Assembly (NCBI GenBank): GCA_033875255.1
Contig: JAWZSN010000033.1
Location: 1-46,425 of the forward strand
DNA length: 46,425 bases
From: Marinimicrococcus sp033875255
Lineage (GTDB): Bacteria; Pseudomonadota; Alphaproteobacteria; Geminicoccales; Geminicoccaceae
Direction of reading: 5' to 3'
The notes under the pieces were generated by a model. The model made no database searches. It was given only the letters and a program-made list of their open reading frames with translations, and was not told the DNA's origin. Of the stretch, positions 1 through 7,613 are shown in pieces. Position numbers and translations under genes: made by a program. The stretch's first letter is position 1; every line of letters starts with the position of its first letter.

Positions 1-120
1 GGCTCGTGGCGCGGCTGGGACGACACCAAGGAAGCCCCCGGCGTCGCCCGCTCCGACGTCCTCCTGCCCATGGCCTTCAGCGTCGTCGCCCCCGAGGACG
101 AGCCCCAGGTCTGCACCTGA
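1..120 (+). CDS. 3' end of an unidentified gene
   Basis: The first 39 codons of the window are open in frame 1 and end at TGA 118-120; the start lies outside the window. The visible C-terminus contains WRGWDDTKEAPGV and ends in PQVCT. I do not recognise the family. High third-position GC and the clean stop 51 bases before the next start support it as coding, but a fragment this short cannot be assigned a function. Confidence 0.5.
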   Translation, partial: GSWRGWDDTKEAPGVARSDVLLPMAFSVVAPEDEPQVCT

Positions 121-171
121 GCGGCACCTCGGAACGACGCGCTTTCTTCTCAAGTTCAGGGGAAACCCACC

Positions 172-1065
172 ATGATCAGCTCGCCGAGGCCGGAACGCGG
201 CTCCAGCGCCAGGCGCACCCTTCTTTCTTCAGCGATCGTCGCCCTGTTCGGCCTCGTGGTCTATGCCGGCGACGGCAGCACGCCGGCCTTCGCCTGCCAC
301 GAATATGTGAGCCCGGTCGACGGTAGCGCCGGCTGCGGCGCCTACCAGCGCGATGGCGATGCGGGGCAGCGGGGTCAGGATGGGGCGGATGCCGGCGAGG
401 ACGGCGGCAGCGTCCCCGACGAGACCCAGCCCGAGCTCACCAAGAAGGAGCTCAAGGCGCAGAAGAAGGCCGAAAAGCAGCGCCTCAAGGCCGAGCGCAA
501 GGCCCAGCAGGCCCAGCTCAGGGCCGAGCGCAGGGCCGAGAAGGCCCAGCGCAGGGCGGAGCGCCAGGCCGAGAAGGAACGCCTGAGGGCGGAGCGCCAG
601 GCCGAGAAGGAGCGCCGGAAGGCGGAGCGTCAGGCCGAGAAGGAGCGGCGCAAGGCGGAGAAGGAGGCCGGCAAGGGTGGGACGCCCGTCGGCGGCACGG
701 ACGGCGGCACGAGCGGTGGCGGCACGGACGGCGGCACGAGCGGTGGCGGCACGGACGGCGGCACGAGCGGTGGCGGCACGGACGGCGGCACGAGCGGCGG
801 CGGCGCGGACGGCGGCACGAGCGGTGGCGGCACGGACGGCGGCACGAGCGGTGGCGGCGCGGACGGCGGCACGAGCGGCGGCGGCACGGACGGCGGCTCG
901 AGCGGTGGCGACACCGGCGACGGCACGACCGGCGACGGCACGGACGGCGGCACGAGCGGTGGCGGCACGGACGACGGCACGACCGGCGACGGCACGGACG
1001 GCGGTTCCACCGATGGCGGGTCGAATGGCGGCCAGCTCCCCGAGACCCCCAACTGCAAGCCCTGA
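172..1065 (+). CDS. Secreted low-complexity protein: charged single helix plus glycine-rich repeats
   Basis: A 297-residue protein of unknown function. It has a basic N-terminus and a hydrophobic segment at about 17-31, which looks like a signal peptide or anchor, then a short cysteine-containing part (Cys42, Cys55). Residues 88-168 are almost only K, R, E, A and Q, with an 11-residue period (AERQAEKER units), as expected for a stable single alpha helix or coiled coil. Residues 171 onward are nine-residue GGTDGGTSG-type repeats, ending with a Cys three residues from the end. The start has an AGGGGAAA ribosome site. Composition suggests an exported structural or spacer protein; no catalytic domain is visible. 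The LPETP near the C-terminus is not followed by a membrane segment, so it is not a sortase signal. Confidence 0.7.
   Translation: MISSPRPERGSSARRTLLSSAIVALFGLVVYAGDGSTPAFACHEYVSPVDGSAGCGAYQRDGDAGQRGQDGADAGEDGGSVPDETQPELTKKELKAQKKAEKQRLKAERKAQQAQLRAERRAEKAQRRAERQAEKERLRAERQAEKERRKAERQAEKERRKAEKEAGKGGTPVGGTDGGTSGGGTDGGTSGGGTDGGTSGGGTDGGTSGGGADGGTSGGGTDGGTSGGGADGGTSGGGTDGGSSGGDTGDGTTGDGTDGGTSGGGTDDGTTGDGTDGGSTDGGSNGGQLPETPNCKP
691..906 (+). repeat. 27-bp tandem repeat, eight units, in frame
   Basis: Eight consecutive 27-bp units, each starting GGCGGCACGG or GGCGGCGCGG, fill 691-906 exactly and encode nine residues each. Units differ at a few positions (Thr/Ala, Thr/Ser). Degenerate versions continue to about 1030. 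Because the period is a multiple of three, copy-number change would lengthen or shorten the protein without breaking the frame. Confidence 0.9.
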
Positions 1066-1086
1066 GCGGCGACGGCTCGGGTGATG

Positions 1087-1118
1087 GTGAAGGCCGGTGG
1101 AGCTCCGCCGGCCTTCAC
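1087..1118. terminator. Hairpin between convergent genes
   Basis: An 11-bp perfect inverted repeat, GTGAAGGCCGG at 1087-1097 and CCGGCCTTCAC at 1108-1118, separates the convergent secreted-repeat gene (+) and the lipid kinase (-). The plus-strand side is followed by CGCGTTTCTC, a weak U-rich tail. A bidirectional transcription terminator is the likely role. Confidence 0.6.
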
Positions 1119-1126
1119 CGCGTTTC

Positions 1127-2005
1127 TCAGCCCGGTACGAAGATCTCGAGGGCCGAGGGGTCGATCGTGAACTCGGCGGGCGTGCTCGTGGTCAGGTCGC
1201 CGTCGGTGCTGACCGGCAGGGCAGGCCGGGTGCGGACGGTCAGAGTCGGCGCCTGGGAGCGCCAGATGCCGCCGCCGTTGGAGCTGCCGCCGCGCCGCAG
1301 CTCCGGCAGGTGGCGCAGCAGCCACCACCAGGGCTGCGGGTCGAGGCTGTAGACGTCGAACTGGTGGTCATCGATCGCCGCCGCTTCCGAGACCGTCATC
1401 CCCGCGCCATGGTGACGCCCATTGCCGATGGTGAGCTGGATCGAGCGTCGCCGCACCTTGCCGTCGGGATGCTCGATCTCGGCGAGGAAGGACCGGTTGC
1501 GACGCAGCGCGTCGATGATGGTCCGCACATAGGCCGCCGGCCCCAGCCGCTTTTTGAGCGCACCGTCGAGACAACGGCCGGCCTCGACGCTCAGGCCGAT
1601 GGTAGCGGCGTTGAAGAACGGCTTGCCGTTGACGCGGCCTATGTCGACGCGCTCGGTGCGCCCGGCCCTGATGACCGCCACCGCGCCGGCAAGGTCGAGC
1701 GGCAGGCCCAGGGTGCGGGCCAGATCGTTGCCGGTCCCCAGCGGCAGGATCCCGAGCGGCAGCCCGATCTCGACGAGGGCGTCGGCGGCCCGGTTGAGGG
1801 TGCCGTCGCCGCCGCCCAGCACCACGAGGTCGGCACCCCTGGCGTGCTCGCGCAGAAAGTCCGGCGCCGAGTGCTTGGACTCCGCCGGGCACGCCTCGAG
1901 CGAGAAGCCGGCCTCGCGCAGCAGGCCCAGGGCCCGCTCGGCCTGCTCCTCGCCCTGCCGGCTCCCGCGATTGACAAAAACCAGGGCATGTCGGCGCATC
2001 GTCAC
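1127..2005 (-). CDS. YegS/DAGK-family lipid kinase
   Basis: A 292-residue protein of the diacylglycerol kinase catalytic-domain family (YegS/DgkB/BmrU type), which phosphorylates a lipid using ATP at the inner membrane face. The signature GGGDGT is at 64-69, followed by LPLGTGNDLA at 87-96, the phosphate and nucleotide binding segment; the C-terminal half is the beta-rich domain ending with DGD at about 267-269 and the final ALEIFVPG. Length is normal for the family. The start is MTMRRH, with GGAG about 8 bases upstream; Met3 is an alternative. It diverges from the DUF1194 gene. The exact lipid (diacylglycerol, ceramide or phosphatidylglycerol) cannot be told from sequence. A second family member lies at 40239-41156. 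Confidence 0.88.
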   Translation of the reverse strand: MTMRRHALVFVNRGSRQGEEQAERALGLLREAGFSLEACPAESKHSAPDFLREHARGADLVVLGGGDGTLNRAADALVEIGLPLGILPLGTGNDLARTLGLPLDLAGAVAVIRAGRTERVDIGRVNGKPFFNAATIGLSVEAGRCLDGALKKRLGPAAYVRTIIDALRRNRSFLAEIEHPDGKVRRRSIQLTIGNGRHHGAGMTVSEAAAIDDHQFDVYSLDPQPWWWLLRHLPELRRGGSSNGGGIWRSQAPTLTVRTRPALPVSTDGDLTTSTPAEFTIDPSALEIFVPG

Positions 2006-2115
2006 TCCGTGCCGTCACAACCCGGCAACCGGCCGGACGGTTCCGCGGCGCTTGCCGGCCGCCGCCTCCTTTGCGACCTTGTGGGATCGCGATCCGCAAT
2101 GGCCGGGAGGCGGCG

Positions 2116-2862
2116 ATGCGAGCCACGATCCTGGGTATCCTTCTGTTGCTGGGCACCGCCCCGCCGGCGCGGGCCGAGATGGTGGTCGATGTCGAGCTCG
2201 TGCTGGCGGTCGACGTCTCGGGCAGCATCGACATGGAGGAGGCGCGCCAGCAGCGCGAGGGCTATATCGCGGCAATCCGCGACGCCGAGGTGCTGGCAGC
2301 GCTCGAGCGCACCTTCACTGGACGGATCGCGGTGGCCTATGTCGAGTGGGCCGGCGCCGGGCAGCAGCGGCTGCTGGTGCCGTGGATGCTGGTGGAGGGG
2401 AGGCCGTCCGCCGAGGCGTTCGCCAGCGCGCTCGCCGAGCAGCCGTTGGCGCGCGGCCGGTGGACGTCGATCAGCGGCGCCATCGATTTCGCCGCAACGC
2501 TGTTCGACGGCAATGGCTATGCCGGCGAGCGGCTGGTGATCGACGTCTCGGGCGATGGCGCCAACAATAGCGGCCGGGCGGTTGCCGACGCCAGGGACGC
2601 CGCCGTCGACGCCGGAATCGTCATCAACGGCCTGCCGATCCTCAACGACCGGCCGCAGCCTTTCGGCATGCCGACACCCATGGAGCTGAACCTCGATCGC
2701 TACTACCGCGAGCAGGTGGTGGGCGGTCCCGGCGCGTTCCTCATCACGGCACTCGACTTCGAGGACTTTCGCAGGGCGATCCTCAACAAGCTGGTGCGAG
2801 AGATCGCCGGGCGGCCGGCGCAGCGCGGCGCAGCACCGGATCACGCCTTCTTGACCCCCTGA
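2116..2862 (+). CDS. DUF1194 (VWA-like) exported protein
   Basis: A 248-residue protein with a signal peptide (MRATILGILLLLG, cleavage near PARA-EM). The mature part begins with VELVLAVDVSGSI, the DxSxS metal-ion-dependent adhesion motif of von Willebrand A folds, and continues with ISGAIDFAATLF and VIDVSGDGANNSG, the hallmark run of DUF1194 proteins of alphaproteobacteria. The function of this family is unknown; metal-dependent protein binding in the periplasm is the inference. I chose the ATG at 2116 because GGGAGG precedes it and the signal peptide starts there; an upstream in-frame start at 2071 would bury the signal. Confidence 0.85.
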   Translation: MRATILGILLLLGTAPPARAEMVVDVELVLAVDVSGSIDMEEARQQREGYIAAIRDAEVLAALERTFTGRIAVAYVEWAGAGQQRLLVPWMLVEGRPSAEAFASALAEQPLARGRWTSISGAIDFAATLFDGNGYAGERLVIDVSGDGANNSGRAVADARDAAVDAGIVINGLPILNDRPQPFGMPTPMELNLDRYYREQVVGGPGAFLITALDFEDFRRAILNKLVREIAGRPAQRGAAPDHAFLTP

Positions 2863-2913
2863 GCGACGGCTATTCGGGCAGTAGTCGGGCGGTCAGCCAG
2901 CGGAGGATCCGCA

Positions 2914-3447
2914 ATGCCCCGACCTCTTCCCGGCAAACCGGCGCCCGCCCTCGAGGCCCGCCTCGTGGGAGGCGGCACCTGGCGCCTCGCCAAGCAAAAG
3001 CCGCAGAATTTCAGCCTGGTGGTGGCCTATCGCGGCCTCCACTGCCCGATCTGCAAGATCTATCTCAAGGATCTGCACAGCCGGCTCGGCGCTTTCGCCG
3101 AGCGCGGCGTCGAGGCGGTCGCGCTGAGCGCCGACAGCGAGGAGCGGGCCGCCGAGGCGAAGCGCAGCTGGCAGCTCCCCGATCTCGCCCTCGCCCATTC
3201 CCTCGACCTCGACACTGCCCGGAGCTGGGGGCTCTATCTGTCGGCCGGGCACGGCAAGACCTCGGCGGGCGTCGACGAGCCGGCGCTTTTCACCGAGCCC
3301 GGCGTGTTTCTCGTGCGCGCCGACGGCACGCTCTATTAGGTCAACACCCAGAGCATGCCCTTCGCGCGGCCCTCCTTCGAGGATCTGGCGAAGGCGGTCG
3401 ATTACGCGCTCGAGAAAAACTACCCGGCGCGCGGCGAGGCCGCCTGA
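2914..3447 (+). pseudogene. AhpC/TSA-like redoxin, interrupted by an in-frame TAG
   Basis: Codons 1-141 encode a redoxin-fold protein with the CPIC motif (Cys44, Cys47) after YRGLH, as in the peroxiredoxin-like family that reduces peroxides. TAG at 3337-3339 stops it directly after ADGTLY. The same frame then stays open for another 35 codons to TGA 3445-3447 and reads QSMPFARPSFEDL, the segment that normally follows LY in this family (usual length about 175-180). No frameshift is needed: one base change explains it. Either the strain carries a nonsense mutation, the base is a sequencing error, or the stop is read through. The truncated product lacks the last beta strand and helix, so reduced or no activity is likely. 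A ribosome site (GGAGG) precedes the ATG. Confidence 0.8.
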
Positions 3448-3454
3448 GCCGCAA

Positions 3455-3478
3455 GGGGACCGTGCCGCCACGGTCCCC
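3455..3478. terminator. Hairpin between convergent genes
   Basis: A perfect 10-bp stem (GGGGACCGTG at 3455-3464, CACGGTCCCC at 3469-3478) with a 4-base loop lies between the end of the interrupted redoxin (+) and glyoxalase I (-). No U tract is evident, so efficiency is uncertain; location and stem strength suggest a bidirectional terminator. Confidence 0.55.
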
Positions 3479-3486
3479 TCGAGCGC

Positions 3487-3927
3487 CTACCAGCTGCCGG
3501 TGTTGGGCATCGAGGTCCAGGGCTCGGCCGGCTCCTTCGCCTCGCCCTTCTGCAGGAGCTCGAAGGAGATCCCGTCGGGCGACTTCACGAACGCCATGCG
3601 GCCGTCGCGCGGCGGGCGGTTGATGGTGACACCGCTGTCCATGAGCTTCTGGCAGGTGCCGTAGATGTCGTCGACCTCGTAGGCGAGATGGCCGAAATTG
3701 CGGCCGCCGGTATAGACCTCGGGATCCCAGTTATAGGTCAGCTCGAGCAGCGGGGCACGGCTCTCGCGGCCGCTCCGCTCGTCGGCGGCGGCTGCCAGGA
3801 AGACCAGCGTGAAGCGGCCTTTTTCGTTCTCGATGCGCCGGACTTCCTGCATGCCCATCTTGTTGCAGTAGAAGTCGAGGGATTCATCGATGTTGCTTAC
3901 GCGCACCATGGTGTGAAGATAGCGCAT
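3487..3927 (-). CDS. gloA: Lactoylglutathione lyase (glyoxalase I)
   Basis: A 146-residue protein that isomerises the hemithioacetal of methylglyoxal and glutathione to S-lactoylglutathione, the first step of methylglyoxal detoxification in the cytoplasm. It is a two-module VOC fold with the four metal ligands in place: His5 (LHTMVRV), Glu62 (LELTYNW), His80 (FGHLAYEV) and Glu123 (SFELLQ). The short form without the extra helical insert is the nickel-type bacterial enzyme. The ATG at 3927 begins the standard MRYLHTMVRV. It diverges from the DUF2339 gene and converges on the broken redoxin gene. Confidence 0.95.
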   Translation of the reverse strand: MRYLHTMVRVSNIDESLDFYCNKMGMQEVRRIENEKGRFTLVFLAAAADERSGRESRAPLLELTYNWDPEVYTGGRNFGHLAYEVDDIYGTCQKLMDSGVTINRPPRDGRMAFVKSPDGISFELLQKGEAKEPAEPWTSMPNTGSW

Positions 3928-4048
3928 CGCCTGCTGCTCCCCGCTCTGGCTGTTGATGCCCCCAGTGATCTAGTGGCTGTGCCGTCCGGACGCCACCTTC
4001 ATCGCCGGGGAGGGGCGCGTTGCCGGCACGCAACCGCCTGGAGGCTTC

Positions 4049-6589
4049 ATGCCCGACTGGACGCTCGAAGGAGCGATCATGCTTCTGGGAGCGTTGCTCC
4101 TGCTCTCGCCGCTGCTGGCGCTCACCAGTCTCCTGCGCCTGCGCCGGATGGAGCTCCGGCTCGCGCTGCTCGAGACGGCGCTGGGCGCCGCGGCGGCCGC
4201 AGAGCAGGTGCCGCCCGAGGTCGAGCCTGCAGTGGAGAGCACGGCGCCGGCGGAGTCGCAGCCCGGACCGGAGCCTGTCGCCGCTGCGGCGACGGAGGGC
4301 CTCGAGGAACGGCTCACCCGCAACTGGTTCGTCTGGCTGGGCGGGGTGGCGCTGGGGCTGGGCGGGTTGTTCGTCGCCGGCTGGGCGATCGAGTCGGGGC
4401 TGCTGGGCCCCGGCGTCCGCCTGGGTCTGGGCGCTCTTTTGGGTCTGGCGCTGCTGGGCGCGGGCGAGCGGCTGCGCCGCCGGCCGGCCTTTCCCGGCCA
4501 GACCGACCATGTGCCGGCAGCGCTCGCCGCGGGCGGGCTCTGCGCCCTCTACGGCGCCAGCCTCGCCGCCCACCTGCTCTACGCCTACCTGCCGTCGGGC
4601 ATGGCGCTGACCCTGCTGGCGCTCGTGGCGGCGCTGGCGCTGGGCCTCGCCCTGCGGCACGGCCAGGCGCTCGCCCTGCTCGGCCTCACCGGGGCGATGG
4701 CGGCACCCCTCCTGGTGGCGGCGTCCGAGCCGCATGCCTGGGCTCTCTTCTCCTATCTCGCCGGTGCCGCCCTGGCCGCCGGCCTGGTGGTCCGGCTCAC
4801 CGGCTGGCGCCTCCTGGCGCTCCTTCTCGCAAGCGCCGCCGTCGCCTGGCCCGTCCTCTGGCTCGCGACCCTTCCTCCCGCGGCGGATGCCGCGCCGCTC
4901 TCCCTCTACGCCCTGCTCGTCGCGATGGCCGGCCTGCTCGGCCTGCCGGCGATCGTGCTGGCGCCGGCCGCGCGCCGCGCCATGCGCGTGCTCGTGGTGG
5001 CCATGGCGCTGCTCCAGGTGGCGTTCCTCGTGCTCGGCCGCCACGAGGCGCTGGTGCTCGCGCCGATGGTGCTCCTGTCGCTGAGCCTGGCGGCCTTCGC
5101 CGCCCGCCGCCCGGACGAGCGCCGGCTCGCCGTGGCGGCGGTGGTGGCCAACCTGCTGGCGGTGGCGAGCTGGCAGCTGCCGCTGCTCGAGCTGCCGGTG
5201 AGCCAGCTCTACGATCCCGCCGTGGCGCTCGAGCCGCTGCTGTGGCTGGCGCCCGAGGCCAGGCCGCTGGCGCTGGCCGGTGCCGCCGTCGCCGCCTCCT
5301 GGGCGCTGGGCGGCTTCCTGCTGGCCGCGCGCGGCGTGGCGCCGGGCTTTTGGGGCGGTCTTTCGGTGGCGGTGCCGCTTGCCGTGCTGGCGCTGCTGCA
5401 CGCCCGCCTCGAGGGGCTCGCGACAAGCCCGGGCTTCGCGACCCTGGGCCTCGGCGTCGCCGCCCTGGCGCTCGCCGCCGCGTCGCTCCTGCGCCGCCGC
5501 GACGGCCCCGAGGCGGCCGTCGCGGCGTTTGCCGTCGGCGTGCTCGGCGCCCTGGCCCTGACCTTCGCCATGATGCTGCGCGAGGCCTTGCTGGTGGTGG
5601 CGCTGGCGGCGCTGGCGCCGGCCTGCGGCTGGGTCGCGGGGCGGACGGCGCTGCCGGCGCTGGCCCGCCCGGCCCTGTGGATCGCCGGCCTGCTGGTGGC
5701 GCAGGTCCTGTGGAGCCTGCATGCCGGTGACGGCGAGGCGATCCCGGGCCCCTGGACCATCCTCTATGCCAACGGCCTGCCGCTTCTGGCCTTTCTTCTG
5801 GCGCGCCGGCTTTTCGCCGGCATGGGCGGCGAAGCGCTGGTGGCGATGTTGCGCGGCGGGGCGATGCTGTTCGGCCTGCTGCTCGTCGCCCGCGAGACCG
5901 CTTGGGTGGCCCAGGCCACCGGCGCCCAACTCGAGCCGCTGCTGGAGCTCGCCCTGCGGGCGATGGCCTGGGCGGCCGGTGCGCTGGCCCTGCTCCGCTG
6001 GCACCAGGAGGCGCCGCACCGGCGGATCCTGCTATGGGGCTGGGCGCTGCTGCTGGCCGGAGCGGCGACGCAGGTCCTGCAGGGCCTTCTGCTGGACTGG
6101 AACCCCGTCGTCACCGGCCTGCCGGTCGGCAGCCTGCCGCTCCTCAACCTGCTGCTGCCGGCCTATGCCCTGCCGGCGCTGATGGCGCTCGCCGTCACCG
6201 CGGCGGTCCTGCGCGCCGGCTGGCCGGGCGTGGCGCGAATGGCGGGAGGCGTGACCCTCGTGCTGGGGCTGGTCTGGCTCGCCCTCGAGATCCGCCACGC
6301 CTTTGTGGGCGGCCAGCTCTCGGGACCGGCCAGCGAGGCGGAGCTGCTCGCCCACACCGCGGGCTGGCTGGCTGCCGCCGGGCTGCTGCTGGCGGTGGGC
6401 ATAGGCCGCGACGTGCGGCCGCTGCGGCGCGCCGGCCTTCTCGTGGCGGGCCTCGCCGTGGCCAAGGCGTTCCTGGTCGACCTCGCCGAGCTCGACGGAC
6501 TCTACCGCGCCGCCTCGTTCCTGGCGCTGGGCCTGTGCCTCGTGGGCCTCGGCTGGGTGCACCGCCGGTTCGTGGCGGCGGCGGGCTGA
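4049..6589 (+). CDS. DUF2339 large polytopic membrane protein
   Basis: An 846-residue protein, one N-terminal membrane segment (about 8-30), a short basic/coiled stretch, an Ala/Pro/Glu-rich linker to about residue 84, then LEERLTRNWFVWLGGVALGLGG at 85-106, which marks the DUF2339 core, followed by some twenty hydrophobic segments to the C-terminus. The family is widespread in Proteobacteria and its function is not established; no transport or catalytic motif is visible. GGAGG lies 5 bases before the ATG at 4049. The gene stands alone between divergent gloA and a strong terminator hairpin. Confidence 0.88.
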   Translation: MPDWTLEGAIMLLGALLLLSPLLALTSLLRLRRMELRLALLETALGAAAAAEQVPPEVEPAVESTAPAESQPGPEPVAAAATEGLEERLTRNWFVWLGGVALGLGGLFVAGWAIESGLLGPGVRLGLGALLGLALLGAGERLRRRPAFPGQTDHVPAALAAGGLCALYGASLAAHLLYAYLPSGMALTLLALVAALALGLALRHGQALALLGLTGAMAAPLLVAASEPHAWALFSYLAGAALAAGLVVRLTGWRLLALLLASAAVAWPVLWLATLPPAADAAPLSLYALLVAMAGLLGLPAIVLAPAARRAMRVLVVAMALLQVAFLVLGRHEALVLAPMVLLSLSLAAFAARRPDERRLAVAAVVANLLAVASWQLPLLELPVSQLYDPAVALEPLLWLAPEARPLALAGAAVAASWALGGFLLAARGVAPGFWGGLSVAVPLAVLALLHARLEGLATSPGFATLGLGVAALALAAASLLRRRDGPEAAVAAFAVGVLGALALTFAMMLREALLVVALAALAPACGWVAGRTALPALARPALWIAGLLVAQVLWSLHAGDGEAIPGPWTILYANGLPLLAFLLARRLFAGMGGEALVAMLRGGAMLFGLLLVARETAWVAQATGAQLEPLLELALRAMAWAAGALALLRWHQEAPHRRILLWGWALLLAGAATQVLQGLLLDWNPVVTGLPVGSLPLLNLLLPAYALPALMALAVTAAVLRAGWPGVARMAGGVTLVLGLVWLALEIRHAFVGGQLSGPASEAELLAHTAGWLAAAGLLLAVGIGRDVRPLRRAGLLVAGLAVAKAFLVDLAELDGLYRAASFLALGLCLVGLGWVHRRFVAAAG

Positions 6590-6600
6590 GCGGGTCCGAG

Positions 6601-6638
6601 CCGGACGGCGGGCCGGCCCTGCGCCGGCCGCCGTCCGG
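6601..6638. terminator. Long GC-rich hairpin between convergent genes
   Basis: CCGGACGGCG (6601-6610) pairs with CGCCGTCCGG (6629-6638), and the inner GCCGGC copies extend the stem with one bulge. It separates the DUF2339 gene (+) from the lipoprotein gene (-). No U tract; a bidirectional terminator or mRNA 3' end stabiliser is inferred. Confidence 0.55.
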
Positions 6639-6655
6639 GCGGGGAAGGGTGGGGC

Positions 6656-7195
6656 TCAGGGCCGGCCGGCGCGCCGCCTCAAGGCTTCCTCGCGCGGCAG
6701 CTCGAGGCCGAGATAGATGCGCCAGGCGGCACCCTCGCCGGGCATCACGCCGGCGATCTTCTGCTCGATCTGCTCGGTCGCCACCACCGGCGCGCCGAAC
6801 GGCTGGACCGGCACCGAGGTGGAGAACACCTGCTTGTCGATGATCTCGCCGGCGGGGTCGGCGACCGCGACGAAATACTGGACCGGAACCGGCCGGTCCT
6901 GCGCCCCGAAAGCCGGGCCGGGCGCCACCGCGAGATCGATGGTGTAGCGCAGGCGGACGCCGCCATCCTCGTAGGCGCAGCCTCCCCCGAAGCCCAGCAT
7001 GGCGGTCCGCCAGGCCACCGCCTCGGGGCCGCTGCGGCCGGGCTCGAGGGTCTCGTTGCTGTCCATGCCGTCGACGATCGCCGGATCCGGGCAGGCCGGC
7101 GGCGGCGCCTTCTCGGTGAAGCTGCAGGCGCCGAGCAGGAGAGCCGGCAGCAGGGCCGCGAGGCATCGCGTGCCGTGGGGGAGGCGGTTGGCCAT
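6656..7195 (-). CDS. Predicted lipoprotein of unknown function
   Basis: A 179-residue protein. The N-terminus is a lipoprotein signal with the lipobox LGAC, giving lipidated Cys24. The mature part contains CPDPAIVDGM and later a beta-rich region (VRLRYTIDLAV, VQYFVAVADPAGEIIDKQVFSTSV) with an alternating strand pattern, and ends in a region reading WRIYLGLELPREEALRRR. The family is probably a conserved alphaproteobacterial outer-membrane or periplasmic lipoprotein; I cannot name it. The ATG at 7195 is chosen because AAGGAA precedes it and the signal peptide begins there. It follows the CDGSH gene by 16 bases in the same direction, so the two are likely co-transcribed. Confidence 0.8.
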   Translation of the reverse strand: MANRLPHGTRCLAALLPALLLGACSFTEKAPPPACPDPAIVDGMDSNETLEPGRSGPEAVAWRTAMLGFGGGCAYEDGGVRLRYTIDLAVAPGPAFGAQDRPVPVQYFVAVADPAGEIIDKQVFSTSVPVQPFGAPVVATEQIEQKIAGVMPGEGAAWRIYLGLELPREEALRRRAGRP

Positions 7196-7211
7196 CGTGG
7201 GTTCCTTGCGG

Positions 7212-7451
7212 TCAAAGACCCTTGTGGGTTCCGTCGCAGAAGGGCTGCCGCGCCGTGTGCTTGCAGCCGCACAGCCAGACGCTGCCAGCGCTCTCCGGCA
7301 CATGCTTGACCGGTGCCAGCCCGCTGCCCTTGTGCGAGCCGTCGCAGAAGGGCTGCCTGGCGCTCTGCCCGCAGGCGCACCACCAGTAGGTCCGACCGGC
7401 CTCGAGATCGACCTTGAAAGGTGCCTTCCGGGCGATCGTCGGCTCGCTCAT
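7212..7451 (-). CDS. Double CDGSH iron-sulfur domain protein
   Basis: A 79-residue protein with two CDGSH-type 2Fe-2S binding motifs: WCACGQSARQPFCDGSH and, about 40 residues later, LCGCKHTARQPFCDGTH. Each supplies three Cys and one His, as in mitoNEET-related bacterial proteins that carry two labile 2Fe-2S clusters; redox sensing or electron/cluster transfer is the family-level inference. The ATG at 7451 follows a CAGGGAG ribosome site; longer in-frame starts have no support. First gene of a two-gene leftward unit with the lipoprotein, divergent from ppx/gppA. Confidence 0.92.
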   Translation of the reverse strand: MSEPTIARKAPFKVDLEAGRTYWWCACGQSARQPFCDGSHKGSGLAPVKHVPESAGSVWLCGCKHTARQPFCDGTHKGL

Positions 7452-7553
7452 GTCCTGCTCCCTGCGGCACATGCGGACCTTCCGTCCGCCGCGATCGGTT
7501 ACCAACCGCGCCCGGTCGCCGCAAGGGCGCGACAGCCACGCTCGAGGGATCAC

Positions 7554-7581
7554 TTGCGTCAGGGGCTCCTGTCTCTAGTAT
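7554..7581 (+). promoter_or_regulatory. Candidate sigma-70 promoter of ppx/gppA-rlmE
   Basis: TTGCGT at 7554-7559 and TAGTAT at 7576-7581 are separated by 16 bases, about 30 bases before the ppx/gppA start. The -10 matches the consensus at four of six positions and the -35 only at its TTG, so this is a weak prediction placed mainly by position. Confidence 0.3.
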
Positions 7582-7613
7582 CGGTCCGCCCCGATGTGCT
7601 TTCGAAGAAACCC

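Noticed and set aside
131..156. GGAAC-N17-AGTT before the secreted-repeat gene as an EcfG promoter
   Set aside because: The -10 part is imperfect, and the start of transcription would fall within the ribosome site, leaving almost no leader.
691..906. Regular repeats as a CRISPR array
   Set aside because: The 27-bp units are contiguous, without spacers, and in frame with a protein.
1036..1065. LPETP near the C-terminus of the repeat protein as a sortase signal
   Set aside because: No Gly after Thr-x, no hydrophobic segment, no basic tail, and sortase anchoring is not expected in this Gram-negative type.
2019..2044. GGAAC-N17-GGTT on the minus strand before the first lipid kinase
   Set aside because: Imperfect -10 and a leader of about 7 bases; weaker than the match at 35776.
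3884..6019. A 711-codon minus-strand frame opposite the DUF2339 gene
   Set aside because: Gln/Arg/Gly-rich low-complexity translation without motifs, a typical shadow of a high-GC gene.
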